64,000 nucleotides of DNA from Litoditis marina. Lineage: Eukaryota; Nematoda; Chromadorea; Rhabditida; Rhabditidae. Both the position numbers and the translations under genes were made by a program. Positions 9,688 to 21,900 of the stretch are shown piece by piece. Each line of letters begins with the position of its first letter. The first letter of the stretch is position 1. Below the pieces are notes generated by a model. That model was not told the origin of the DNA and searched no databases. It was given only the letters and a program-made list of their open reading frames with translations. The DNA lies in NCBI GenBank assembly GCA_964036275.1, contig OZ038433.1, positions 7,543,048-7,607,047 on the forward strand, read 5' to 3'.

Positions 9688-12635
9688 CTCTACGGAGTAG
9701 AAGTTTCCAAACTCACAATCTTCATACTGCGCACATCTATGAGAACAGCGGGAAACTCGATGATTTCGTGAGGATAGTCGTATATGATCTCAATACACGT
9801 GCACTCGAAATCCACGGCCTAAATTTGAACAGTTGAGAGGAAACAGGAATGAGATAACTAGTGACTGCATTGATCATCATCGCAATACAAATATCCCATC
9901 TCAGGCAATTCCCAGCCACTTTGGTTGTGGCCTCGACAAGAGAGTGTGCAGATCAGAGATACAGGGAAAATTGAAGTATCGCCCCCCACTTTAGTTGGGT
10001 CCCCCCCGTAGCACTTCAACCCCCCACCCAAGCTGAAACCTGAAAATCTAGGAGAGGGGGGGGGGGGGTGACAAAATTCAACTTCGACATTTACTATTTA
10101 CCCCCACCTGGGTCGGCGGGGGGTAGAACTTCAATGGTGGGGGGTCAAACTTCAACGAGTAGGGGGCTGAACTTCAATACCGGAAATGTTTACTTTTTAC
10201 CCCCCACCCTCAAACTTTTGTATTGCAGGTGATAAATTAAATTATCACCCCCCGGTGGGGGGGGGGTCAAACTACAATTCCCCAAACGCAATATAAATTC
10301 AAAAAGGTGGGGGGTAAAAAGTCAATGTTCCCGAGATACACAGTACACCGACTGTCTGGGTCTCATTGACCTGCATGCTCTCTCGCTTTTGTAACAGGCC
10401 AATCGCAGAAAATTGGCTCTAATCGCTCTCAGTTGATTGTTCTATATCAGGCGGGTGGCACGAACTGTCTGGTTGAATAACATAACAAATCGACAGCCAG
10501 CTGGCAAGTAGCAATTGTCTCTGGTTGCAGCGGAAACGAAATGAACATCACTTATTGTATCTCCATTAGCATTGTTGATGATTAATCAAGAAAGAAAAGT
10601 ATGAACTAAGTCAATTTGAATATCGCGAAATGTGTGCAACTGACCACCAAGTAGTCAAAATGACGATTAGTCTTGTTCCTCATTTGACCCATTTGATCAT
10701 TTTCCGTTCGAATGCGATACATTGCGTACTCTTTGCGATAGTAGCGCTTCACACGATCACGTAACTGCTTCTTCGTACCACTGAAAACAGAAATCAATTC
10801 ATTCAGTTCGGGAAGAATCGATTCGCTTAAGGGTAGGTAAAAGTTAGTTCGAAAAGGAATTAGGTTACCAGGTTGCAAGTAACCAAAAATGAATAGTTTG
10901 CTTTTGTAGAGAATTGAAATGGCTCGTTGCTGTTAAAGCCTTGAAACTTGAAAGGCGACATGAAATGTCCATTGTTTGGGCAATCGGTCAAAACTCTTAC
11001 AACGTGCATCGTGATATAGGGTCGTTCTTCGCAAAGCAAGTCAATACTGTGTATGTTAGGCGGTTTACACATGCAACCGGGTTAAATGTGTACAAAACTA
11101 TTGGTTGCTTTCAAATGCAACTTGGTTGCTTTTCGAATGCAACCAAGTTTGTCTACAGTGAGACTTTTGGGTTATGTAATGTGAATGGTTTTGTACACAT
11201 GCAACCGGCATTTTGGTTGCATGTGTAATTGGCCCATACACCGCCAAAGGTCTCATATTGGGCTCGAAATGTCGCGACCCCTCCGTCTTTTTCGAGCCGC
11301 GACCCCTCCAAAAGTGTGATTTTTGCCTGTATTTTGCTTATTCACTGCCAATTATGCATGAAATTCGTCAGTTTTCAACTCGCGACCCCCTATTTTTCAC
11401 ATGAATTGGTTCGTGACCCTCTATCCCATAGGAGGCCTTGGCGGTGTATGAATTGGCCTGTACATTCATTGTAGTTTGATCTCATAAAAGTTTTGTCGTA
11501 GTTCTAGAGTAGATCAAACTGCATCTCAGTTACGACCGCAAGACTTACTGTGTAGACATGTGAACTTCTTTGAGAAGCACGCGCATGTCGGCGGTGGAGA
11601 GTGAGTGAAGACGAGAGATGACCATCTTCAGCTTCTCAGGATCAACACCGCGTGGTGGCTCTTCATAGGGGACCCTGTCCAGGTTGTTTTCAGGGGGGAT
11701 AGCGGCTCGTTCTACAAAAAATCGATCAGCAACAGGCAGAGAGAGTGGGGAAAGAGATTTTACATACCAATTGAGTTATGTATGTTCTCAATATTGTTGT
11801 TACAGTCTGAATGCACCCTGGACGAATCTGTCTCCTGATGTCAATCTACATACCATCAAACAATAACAATACACCCCTGAGCGCCTCTTTTGATTCTTTC
11901 GCTTTCACATTTTTGTCTAATACTTTTTCCTATAATTGAATCACGATTCAATAAAGATTCTTATTCTTATTCAATTCACCGAACCAGTAAGTTGAAATTG
12001 GAATCCGAACCATCCGGTACTCGAACGGATGTATAGTGAGTGCCTAATTTATTAATTTCTGTCTCTCACCGGAATCGAACCTACGAGCAAAACATTCGCA
12101 ACTGGGCGCTAACCACTGCGCTATTAGAGCACATAACCGCAAAGCTCTGATATCGAAGACATGTGTGCGTACACAGCGGAAAGTGAGATATACAGTACCC
12201 TCCCGCCTTTCCGTTGGCCACGACTATATCAAAACAAATCACTTCGATTGAAATAAAAAAGAGGTACTTAATCTAGACCAACTGTACAGTTCGCGGTTCG
12301 ACGACATTGAAGACTCCAGCGGTTCCTGCTGGTTATCTGTTCCAACACTGTTCTTCGAATAAGACGTGATCTTATAGGCTCAGAGCAATGATACTTGCCG
12401 GCATGCAGGTATCTTTTTCATGCTGGTTTAATGTTTAAAAACACCAAATTCGAACAAGCGTTCGACTAATATTCACCATACCTCCGGGACGACTGTTGTT
12501 TTCCGCATCGTTGGCTTGAGAAGTACTACCTGTCGTCAGCGAATTCGAAATGTTCAACAACTTTTCATAGTATCGGGCAAGCTCATCAGCATCTGTTATC
12601 GAGGTATCAGACCCAGTTGCACCAACCAGTGTCAT
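6041..12635 (-). CDS. eri-1: ERI-1 3'-5' exoribonuclease (DEDDh)
   Basis: Twelve exons: 12482-12635, 11549-11711, 10648-10780, 9717-9818, 9507-9579, 9146-9269, 8719-8761, 8414-8509, 7030-7161, 6640-6678, 6346-6438 and 6041-6106. All phases agree; 405 residues. A SAP-like helical segment (about 65-125, with [14 protein letters not shown]) precedes the exonuclease domain. DEDDh residues are visible: Asp153 and Glu155 in [19 protein letters not shown] for motif II, and His316/Asp320 in [14 protein letters not shown] for motif III. ERI-1 trims 5.8S rRNA and histone mRNA 3' ends; in C. elegans it also joins Dicer in the endogenous siRNA pathway and limits RNAi. The acidic C-terminal extension after the nuclease domain (about 341-405, ending DCESCDEED) resembles the long, Dicer-associated worm isoform. 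The ATG lies 15 nt after a TTTATTGCAG acceptor, suggesting trans-splicing. Confidence 0.95.
6783..6893. repeat. Family H repeat, diverged copy
   Basis: Short element in an eri-1 intron with GGCTACTTTTTCGCC-like core and the terminal TTACTGGTGTATG shared with the copies at 15921-16087 and 28426-28590. Confidence 0.5.
7236..8208. mobile_element. PIF/Harbinger-like element in eri-1 intron
   Basis: 973 bp with inverted ends GGCAGTGTTCATACTTTTTG and, at the other end, the inverse of GGCAGGGTTCATACTTTTTG. It is flanked on both sides by TTA (7233-7235 and 8209-8211). A 3-bp TTA duplication with G-rich ends is the known hallmark of PIF/Harbinger elements. The arms are packed with GCAGCA/TGCTGC runs and repeat the GTTCATACTTTTTGCTGCC motif internally, near 7370 and 8075. 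No transposase reading frame is seen, so it is non-autonomous. Confidence 0.78.
9650..9684. repeat. GA microsatellite
   Basis: Uninterrupted AG dinucleotides in an eri-1 intron, just beyond the donor of the exon carrying the DFE motif. Confidence 0.95.
9964..10332. mobile_element. G-run element (copy 1)
   Basis: About 370 bp made of 6-12-base C or G runs alternating with TTGAAGT/ACTTCAA-type spacers. It starts GGGAAAATTGAAGTATCGCC and ends TAAAAAGTCAATGTTCCC. A second copy in inverse orientation lies at 45815-46178 and matches along the full length. Located in an eri-1 intron. Confidence 0.75.
11058..11229. mobile_element. Family F repeat (GCAACCGGTTGC type), copy 1
   Basis: Begins AGGCGGTTTACACATGCAAC and contains many TTGGTTGC/GCAACCAA palindromic pieces, ending GGTTGCATGTGTAA. 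Related to 29408-29557. Lies in an eri-1 intron, directly beside the next element. Confidence 0.65.
11230..11458. mobile_element. Inverted-repeat element with CGCGACCC subrepeats
   Basis: Ends are GGCCCATACACCGCCAAAGG and TTGGCGGTGTATGAATTGGC, roughly inverse to each other. The interior repeats CGCGACCCCTCC-like units. Sits end to end with the family F repeat. Confidence 0.6.
12032..12230 (-). mobile_element. tRNA-derived SINE-like element (copy 2)
   Basis: Inverse copy of the element at 2667-2865, in the eri-1 intron between exons 2 and 1. The A-box and B-box regions are recognisable on the minus strand; the flank CACTCACTATA is shared at the 3' end. Confidence 0.7.
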
Positions 12636-13308
12636 TGCCAAAGAGTTATTCTGCAATAAACAACCAATAACACCAATAAAACTGAAATATGACACAGCCA
12701 AACCAATCTAAAAATTAAAAATGTAACGAGCAAACACTATTTCCAAACGGTAATTTTGTTTCCGAACGTTCTTCAAATACTGCGTTTACGTCATTTGGCG
12801 CATGCGTTGGACATATAAAAATTGGGCCTGGCGTTTACCTATTTTCTATCTATTTATTTTTTTAAATTACTTATTGAATAAGTTGTATTGTAAATATTTT
12901 AGTTTTCAAAACCGAATCGTCTGGAGGGTTGGGATATATATACTTTTGAAAAAAGGGTGGGCGGTCCTTGCTGCAACGAATTACTGTTTAACAAATTCAT
13001 TTTTTTTTCATGGTTTTGTATATACCTTATTCCGTGGAAATGTAGCGTGGCAACGCCAAATAAAACATAAAAGTACATTACACATTGTTCGCATTTCTTC
13101 GAGTAACGCAGTATAACATCATTATCGCTTTAGCTATATTCTACGATCAAACAACACGTGATCTTTCTTTTATTTCGTTCTAAGTATAGTATCTCTGACA
13201 TGAGTCGTTCGTTATCACTTTCTAGCGACCATATTCAATTAGAAAACTATGTTTGTGTGATATTAAATACAGGTTCATTGGTTTTATTTTTAGTTTTGCA
13301 GGTAATAC
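12636..13308. other. Divergent intergenic region, eri-1 / nog-1
   Basis: About 650 bp between the two outward-facing leaders. Minus-strand trans-splice acceptor TTTATTGCAG ends at 12651; plus-strand acceptor TTTTGCAG ends at 13301, seven bases before the nog-1 ATG. The rest is AT-rich with T tracts; no gene seen. It probably serves as a shared promoter region. Confidence 0.6.
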
Positions 13309-16300
13309 ATGACGTCACAGTACAATTTCAAGAAGATCACTGTGGTGCCTTCCGCACAGGTATGTTTCGATCTCTTTAATTATCTGATTATTTTATAAAT
13401 AAACTTGCAAGTTTGAAAATTCGTTAAACTCCACATTTTGTTATGAATTCTCGTTTCAGGATCTGAAAGAAGTTGTGTTGTCGAAAACACAGAGGAAAAC
13501 TCCAACCGTTGTTCATCGTCAATATTCTATTGGCCGTATCCGTGCCTTCTATGCTCGCAAGATCAAGTTCCTGCAACAAACACTTCATGACAAACTGACG
13601 CAGATTATCAATGAATTCCCGAAAATGGAGGTCAGTATCTATTTATGCAACTTATGCTCAACTGACTATTTATACATCCGTTACGGTACCATATAGACGG
13701 ATTACAGATACATGACTCAATTCTTTATTTCAGGAAGTTCATCCCTTCTACGGTGATTTGATGAATATTCTTTATGATCGTGATCATTACAAAATTGCTC
13801 TTGGTCAAATGAATACCGCTCGCCATCTTATTGATGGGTTAGTTTCAGTTTCAATTATACTACTTAGATAATTGGTCTAGCGGTCATGGACATATACGCT
13901 TTGTGATATTTTTGATTTCTTCCCAGTTCAGTTTTCTTCGTTTTCATGCGTTTTCTTCGTTTTCATTTTCATCCGATTTTCAAAACTATCTTTTGTTCTC
14001 GTTTTCCATAATCCATCTTCAGCTATTCACCAACACGTTTCAGAGAATGTGCTTGTAGCTTATCTGGGGAAGTTTCTCAACCTCAATCACAATTACTGAT
14101 ATGGCTGACTTTTCTTAAAGGCGACCAACATTACATCTTTACTTTTCAGAATAGCCCGAGAATACGTGAGACTGATGAAGTATGGTGATTCTTTGTATCG
14201 GTGCAAAATGCTGAAGAGAGCTGCTCTTGGTCGTATGGTCAAGCTGCTCAAGAGACAGAAGTCCAGCTTCGATTATCTTGAACAAGTTCGTCAGCATCTG
14301 TCTCGTCTGCCGAGCATCGACCCCAATACCAGGTTCGTTCCAATTTTTATAATGCACTATCAATATTTAGGAGCTAAAAGTGCTACACATCTCAATCATA
14401 TCTCAATATTTGCACTTCGACTGAAGTTTGTAGAAGATATGAGAGAGTTATGCGAATTTTCACCTAATGTTAGTTTTGAGCAGAATCGGGTATTCTGTTA
14501 CGTGTTTCACTGTGTGTCGTGTCATACCAGGTAACATGGTTGTAGCACATATACTAATTGTTCTATTTTTCAGAACTCTCATCCTTTGTGGTTTCCCCAA
14601 CGTGGGAAAGTCTTCATTCATCAACAAGGTTACTCGCGCTGATGTGGAAGTGCAACCTTATGCTTTCACCACCAAAGCTCTGTATGTGGGACATCTGGAC
14701 TACAAGTTCCTCCGTTGGCAGGTTTGTTTTTCTTGATAATTCATTTTCTTTGGTTGTTACAGGAATTTTGCCACAAATAGGAGTAAATTGGACCGGCAGC
14801 CGAATTGGTTTTAAGTATTAATTGGAATGTTCCACGGACTAGCAGAAATGTATTCCATTCGGAGTTTTGTGGAGTTGTCTTATAACTCATAAATATTTGC
14901 AGGTGATTGATACTCCCGGTATCCTGGATCAACCTTTGGAGGAAAGGAATACCATCGAAATGCAAGCTGTCACCGCCTTGGCTCATCTTAAGGCTGCCGT
15001 TCTCTTTATGATGGATGTTTCTGAACAGTGCGACAGAACCATCGAGGAACAGGTGAGCTGAGTTTACTTATTTTTCAGGGAACAGGGAACTTCTGCTCAC
15101 TTGATTTTCGTCGATGTTCTCTTGAAAGGTTTCTTCAAACAATCACCAGCACACCAGCTAGGATTTAGGAAATGAAACTTTCTTGTGAGAGTAGAGTTGA
15201 TATTCTCACATCATTTACATACATGTATCAATAACATCAAGGCGCTTAACTTAACATTTGTTATTTTTAATTTCTCGTTTTTTTCAGATCCAACTATTCG
15301 AATCTATCAGACCATTGTTTGCCAACAAACCCGTACTGGTTGGACTCAATAAGGTATGTAGTTCTTCTGTAATCAGTCTCCACTTGTTTGCTCTGACAAT
15401 TATTCTATGCAAGAAAACAGTGAATGTTCTATTAATAAATGTGTCAACTACTGAGAATGGAAATGTTATTAACTTTTGGTGAAAATATTCTTTGATGTTT
15501 TTTGATAGTTTTGCTTTGCAGGTTGATATCATGCGTCGATCTGATTTGCCAGCTGACAAGAATGAATATCTTCTGAAGCTTGAGCAAGAGGGAGTACCTG
15601 TTGTCGAAATGTCGACCGTAACTCAAGAAGGAGTCATGGATATCAGAGATAGAGTAAGAATATTACCGTTTAGAACATACGTGAAATAGTCCAGAATCGG
15701 GGCGAAAAAAGTGAGCATGAGCAGTCCCGAAAACACAAAATAATAGTAATTTTGCCTAGAATCTCCAACATTTACCTCAAAAAGTGATTATGGCACAATC
15801 GGAATCTAGCAAAAGTGAGGATCAGTCAATATCAGAAAAAAGGGGCTATTTTAAGTATGGTTTAGAATAGACTAATTTTTCGTTTAGCTCAATGCTTTAG
15901 TTTTTTGTAATAATTTAACATACACCAGCAAGGTTGTCCGAATAGTCATAAAAATTCGAAAAACGGACTACTTTTCAGCCGAAAACATGAAAATCGGTCT
16001 ACCTTTGATGAAAAATTTCAAAGTTTCACGTGTTCACATCTGAAAACGGCTTACTTATTGTCGCTTAGTCAGACCTTACTGGTGTATGTAATTTAACAAT
16101 TTTGATAAAAGGGTTTAAGATATACAGTTGTTGTGATAAACATTTGTGATAAATTTTCGAAAAGGCACCAGGATAGGAAGGATATTTAGTTGTTCTCAGA
16201 AGTCGCTCGTCCCGGTACATGAGCGGGACGTCCCGAAAGTGGGCGGGGCGTCCCGGTACGCCCCGTACATTGCGCCTGGCCGTCAATCAAGCGCTCAAAA

Positions 16301-18542
16301 TAATAGATTTAAGTCTGAATTTCCAATTTTTTTTGCTTTGTGCATATTGCAAACACGTTTTACAGTCAGATTACACAAAAAAATCTATCAAAATTCACTT
16401 TTTTTGAAAATTTTCTGATTAAAATCTTCTCAAATATTGATTATATTCGATGTACCAGGACGCCCCGCCCACTTTCGGGACGTCCCGCTCATGTACCGGG
16501 ACGAGCGGTCGGCTGAGTTGTCACCGCAATATCAACCATGTTTAGGCTTGTGATGAGCTGTTGGCCCAACGTGTTGAAGCCAAGCTCCAGAACAAGAAGG
16601 CATCTACAGAGAACACTATTCTCAGCAGAGTGTTTGTAGCATACCCGACTCCGAGAGACGACAAGGTAAGATAGCATTTTCGAGTAACTGGTCGATGTAA
16701 CTCACTCAAATATTTTTGCGTTGATCATTCGCATTTTTCCAGGTACGCGCTCCTTATATTCCCACTGGTGTTGTTCAAAAGAAGGAGAAAATGCAGACCA
16801 ATGAAGTCGAGCGCGATGAAAGTGAGTCACTTATTATATCCGGTTTGGGAGTTGTGAGTAGTACATTGTGGATTGAGCGACCTACTTGTCCATATTTTCA
16901 CTAGTTCTCCTCAAAATCTTCATCTTCAATGGTATTTTCCGACACGAAACGTCCAGCTGCACGCTACTTATTCATTCTTGCATAGAGCTCGAGGTGTACT
17001 GGCTCTTCTTTCAGAAACTCGCAAGTTGGAAAGAGACCTGGAGCTGGAACTGGACGATGACTATGTTCTCGATCTGAAGAAGCACTATATGTTGAAAAAT
17101 GAAGATGAGAAGTACGACGTCATCCCGGAAGTTTGGGAAGGCCACAATATCGCCGATTTCATTGATCCCGACATTCAGAAGGTGAGGATTATGCTTCTCT
17201 CTCGGTAATTGTCCTTGCTCGGGTTTTCACACTCGTAGTAAACTCGATTCGTCTGCTGCAAAGACCAGCAGCTTTTGACTATATGAGCTACACGCTTTAC
17301 AGCATAATGACAGCTGTTTAATATATAAATTATCGTGTTTAAGAAACTGGCCGACTTGCTCGCCCAAGAAGAGCTGTTGGAGGCTGCCGGAGAGTACGAT
17401 TCTGACCTGGACAGTGACGACGAGGAGACAAAGGAGAAGTTAGAGTTGGCGGAGCAGATCAGAGAGAAGGAGAAGCTGTGTGTCCTGAATAATCAAATAA
17501 ACAAGTCAAAGGCGGTACGTTTTATTCTCATTTTGATTTTTTTCGTGATTTACTCTCTTGTATTCTGGATGCATTATACATTTCCAAACCACAGCTACAA
17601 AATCTAGCTAAAGATTAACCTAATGAGATTGAGCTGGTTCAAAACTCAAAATTATTTCTGTTTTTTCTCATTGGGACCCTGATGAAATGAGGTATCAAGC
17701 CATGGTTCATCTTTTCTGGGTTCTGGCTAATACCTGAATACCGAGTTTTTCATGTTTGCCGTCTTGCAGGGTCGACAGCAATCCAGAATGAACGTGCGAA
17801 AGCGTGAGAGATCAATGTCTCGCTTGGAGAGTGAACTTGGAGACCTGGGAGTTGATGTGAGTCTTATTATTCGAACCAGTTTGCTGTGAGGTCACTCAAA
17901 TGTTTCACAAAGTTTACATACTTTCTAAGTAGATGTCTCTATCATATTTTTTTTGATTTGCTTGTAGATTGACACAAAGAAGATGAAGAACTTGCAAGGA
18001 CAATGTGCCAAGGCTCCTCTTGGTAAGAAGGTCAAGGTTGGAAGGTCACGCAGTCTCAGTGCCAACCGCCCAGCTCCCAGAGATGAGGTGGCTATTCCGG
18101 ATGAGAAGGTAAGTACACCTCTAATTGGTCATGGTCTTCACCGCAGCTGTCTTGGCACTGAGCTATTTATCGTCTACGTTGCGTTTTACCACTGTGTTCG
18201 ATGTTTCTTCCAGTATCAATTTATGGAGAACAATCTAGTTCAATGTGCGATCCTATCATTATTAAAAGACTTTGATTACTTTTTCACTTAAGATAGTGTA
18301 ACGATCTGAATGGGCATGATCGACGTAACTACGTCAGCGATTGTTAGACGTATTGTATTCACGATTATGCTAAACTTATTGTGTTTCAGAAACGTGCCAA
18401 GGCTAAGGATCTCCGCGCAAAGGCCCTCAGCAGGCTGAAGAGAGAAGCCAGAAAGGGAGAAGCCGATCGTCACGTTTTCGACCTCAAACCAAAACATTTG
18501 TTCTCAGGAAAACGTGGAATGGGAAAGACGGACCGACGATAA
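13309..18542 (+). CDS. nog-1: Nucleolar GTPase NOG1 (GTPBP4)
   Basis: Fifteen exons: 13309-13359, 13460-13630, 13734-13837, 14150-14332, 14574-14721, 14903-15052, 15288-15353, 15522-15653, 16546-16665, 16743-16821, 17015-17181, 17344-17514, 17770-17856, 17968-18108 and 18390-18542. All phases agree; 640 residues (human ~634). The start [16 protein letters not shown] and the tail with [15 protein letters not shown] are family signatures. GTPase motifs: GFPNVGKS (176-183), VIDTPG (220-225), LNKVD (289-293). An N-terminal four-helix bundle precedes the G domain; the C-terminal half is charged and Lys/Arg-rich. NOG1 joins pre-60S particles in the nucleolus, threads its tail into the peptide exit tunnel and leaves in the cytoplasm. 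The weakest junction is the acceptor before 17344 (GTTTAAG). The ATG follows a TTTTGCAG acceptor, suggesting trans-splicing. The next gene downstream is another ribosome-biogenesis factor. Confidence 0.97.
15921..16087. mobile_element. Family H MITE-like repeat (copy)
   Basis: About 165 bp bounded by ACACCAGCAAGGT and the inverse ACCTTACTGGTGT. The interior is AAACGGACTACTTTT followed by CATCTGAAAACGG. A close copy is at 28426-28590; decayed ones lie near 6783-6893 and 54740-54880. Lies in the nog-1 intron before exon 9. Confidence 0.7.
16204..16507. mobile_element. Foldback element with ~55-bp GC-rich inverted ends
   Basis: Ends CGCTCGTCCCGGTACATGAG and its inverse are nearly perfect over ~55 bp and contain GGGACGTCCCGAAAGTGGGC. 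The ~190-bp middle is AT-rich and unrelated. It ends 38 bp before nog-1 exon 9. Confidence 0.75.
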
Positions 18543-18910
18543 ACCTGTTTGTTGTTACCTTTCTCATATACAGTTATTCTTAAACTCTTGTTGTGTTTGT
18601 GTTCGTTACTTTTTTCGCGATCTTTCGTTTCGTAGGATGGGAATGTAGATATGAGAGTCTTTGTGTCTTATCCAACCTTCTTCTTAGTTGTTCTCTACCA
18701 GTCTTCTTGATTTTGTTAGAGTCTTAAAATAATAACTAGCCTATGTTTATTGTTGATCGCGTTGTTACATGTTACTGCTGGTTTGCTATAAATGTTTGTT
18801 TGTGTCAGTGCGTTTCCAATTAATTTTTGTTGATTCAATAACAACTATCTCACATGACTTGCCCTCCTGCCCGCCTTCTCTAATTCTAACTCACGCGTGA
18901 TGTTTCAGTT
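18543..18910. other. Spacer nog-1 to rrp-8 with trans-splice acceptor
   Basis: 368 bp, T-rich. TGTTTCAG at 18901-18908 leaves only two bases before the rrp-8 ATG, so the leader must be supplied by trans-splicing. No separate promoter motif was recognised. Consistent with, but not proof of, an operon. Confidence 0.6.
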
Positions 18911-21900
18911 ATGGTGAAAGTGAAAAAGCTTAAGGATGCAGTAGAATCATCAACACCAAAACAACAGGCTGAGAAAACTGGTGGGAAAATAGGTCCCGAT
19001 GGAAAGCCCATAAAGGTAATTTACAATATACAAGAATACGATTGGGTAGAAAATGTGTTATTTTTCTCATTGTTTATATATCTTGGTAGTGCTTCCAGAC
19101 ATAAATTGAATTTATACCTTTTGTCGTATGAGAAGTATTCTTTGAAAAAATTTATTTATTAAACACGAAACTACACACCTCTTCGCGTCGAAAAGGAGTG
19201 TGATTACCTGCGGGAGCTACCGCGAGTTTTGGGGATATCAGCCCCAGATTGAGTCGACCTTTTTTCAGAAACGGGCATGGCGGGACAAGGTGCGCAAGAA
19301 GGCCAAGAAAGAGGCGGCACAGGTGGAGAGAACCAAATTGGAAGCGGAGAAACCGGTGAGAATCGACTGTATTGTCGTAAAGAATGTTGTTTTAGATCGG
19401 AAATTAGCTTGTATCATTGGTAAAATATCACAACTCGTGCGTATGGTGTGAGCTCGTTGTTTCGTACAGAAATGTTCTTCGAAGCAGAAATGTTCTACGA
19501 AGCAAAGAATTTCCATAGTGTCGTAGCATATCTGGTAAAAGAAGGGTGGATTAACAATACACGAAAGTAATCTGAATCTTTCCAGGCGATAAGCGCACCC
19601 ACAGAGGAGCCTGGTCAGAAGAAAAAGAAGAAGCGAGTCAAGAAGAAGAAGTGGGTGGAGCCTGTGGCTGAGGAAGAGGAGCCGAAGGACGTTGTTCAGG
19701 AGGGAATCAAGAAGTTGGAGGCGGGCAGGTTCAGGTTAGTACCAAGTTGTAAACAATAAACAAACACTTAAAAACACCCGGGGGGGGGGTTGTCCTCACA
19801 AACATAAGATAGCAACCACATGCAGAAACTTTTTTTCGGGGACGTAGTGTCGGTAGTACTGTTGTTGCTGGCTAGAAAGGTTCAGAAGCAGTAGTGGTTG
19901 GTAGGCATAGTTTTGGTAGTATTGTCGTTAGTGTCTTTCAGAAATCCTCGCCACAATTTATCTATGTTATTGTGCCACAATAGGGCGAATTTGTTGGAGG
20001 GACTGTTCAATTACCCATTTTTGTTCAACATCGGGTTTATGAACTACTTTAGTTTTGAAAGAAAAATCGCATGTAGTAATGGAAACCTCACCTCTCATCC
20101 AGTTTTGACTTGACTTTCAATCAATCTCTGTGGTATATGAACAACAAGTCGTCCCACTATGGTACGTAATATAGTTGCATATTGTATTTATTTGCGATGC
20201 TGTTGTTCAAAAATACATTCGCCAAATAAAATGCCTCATTAAGCTTAGTTTTATGTTCCTCAGAAACGGTTGATAACCAGTAACCGAATGTACCGGAAAC
20301 CTTTTTTGATCGAATAACACAGTTTCAATGAGGTCATGCTTCTAGGTTTTTGAATGAGCAGCTGTACACAATGTCTGGATCGGATGCACTGGAGTACTTC
20401 AAGGAGGATCCGGAAGCTTTTCACTGTTATCACAAGGGATTCGCGGAGCAGGTTGGAGAAATTAAGGCGTCTACCACTCATACTACTACTTTGTTTATTG
20501 ATGTTCAGTCTTATTGGTATTAGTGAATGGTGATCAACTACCCTTTATCGATTATAATAAAAAAAAGACTAAGAGTTTGTGACGTGAGTGAACTCACGAA
20601 TGAGAAATTGGAACTCACATATTATTAGATCAATATGTTGTCTGCGTTTGTTTGACTGTCAGAAACTGCACAATGTACTAGTCGCCGTACTCACGAAACA
20701 GAGAGCTTCTCGCGGGACGGTGTTTGGTCATGGGTACGATCGCTGGTGGCGAGAATAGCAGTATACGAGTACTTTTACGAATTTGCATGAAAAAGGTTCT
20801 TTTTTCGTGGTACAGTCAACTAGTGTTTGGTGATGAATTTGATTCAGGTGAAAAAGTGGCCGAATCATCCGATGGCCGTGATTTGTAACTGGCTCAAGGC
20901 GATGCCCAGTGACAAGATAGTACTGGATCTGGGATGCGGAGAGGCGAAGATTGCTGAGACGATTGGAACGAAACATAATGTAAGTTTGTTAATTTTTATT
21001 ATAATTTGTAACAGTATAATCATTGTTTGCTCGTATAGGATTACAGCTGAGCTGATATATCGTGGGTTCGTGATGCTTGATGTTGGCTCAAAATCTTTGC
21101 CGTTTCGAAAGTTTTCTGACCAATCCGCTATTGGTACTAGATTTGTGGGTGGTCCTTGTGTTCACAGGTTATTCTAGACATAGATTACATTGAAATTGTT
21201 ACTGTCTTCATTTTCTAGTAAATTTGTTACTGTCTTCCTTTTTCCAGGTCAAATCATTCGATTTGGTTGCCGTGAACGAGCGTGTGACCGCTGGTGACAT
21301 GGCTCACTTGCCATTAGAAGCGGAAGCGGCTGATGTGGCCATATTCTGTCTCTCTCTGATGGGAACCAATCTGGTTGACTATATCAAGGAGGCCAGAAGG
21401 GTACTCAAGACGGGGTGAGTACTTTTTTCCTATAAGGTGTAAGGTAAGGTGGTCCTGCGTCAAAATTTGAGATGTAATTCTCCTTTCCATTACAATAAGT
21501 TAGTTTTCATGGGTGATAGCTAGGAATATCATCAGCTGTTATAATTGAATTTCGAGTCACAAGCTTCTCGGGTTGCTGCACAAAAATGACTTATCTATGG
21601 CTGAATTATGGGGATTCTGGTCTTTTTGAAACTGTTGTATCTATCATTTCAGTGGCTCGCTGAAAATAGCCGAGGTGACCAGTCGGTTCGTGAATATGAA
21701 ATTGTTCTGTGAAGCCGTCTGCAAGATGGGTTTCGAGCAGAAGGAGAAGGTGCGTTGTTGCCTATTCATTTGGTGTTGACCTTTTTTTACCGTAATAATA
21801 AGTTAAATGCGGCAATTATTCTAGTCGTATATTTACGCTATTTAGTTGACCACCAAGGCCATGATATCCGCAGAAATATCCGTAAAAAATAGCACGTTCG

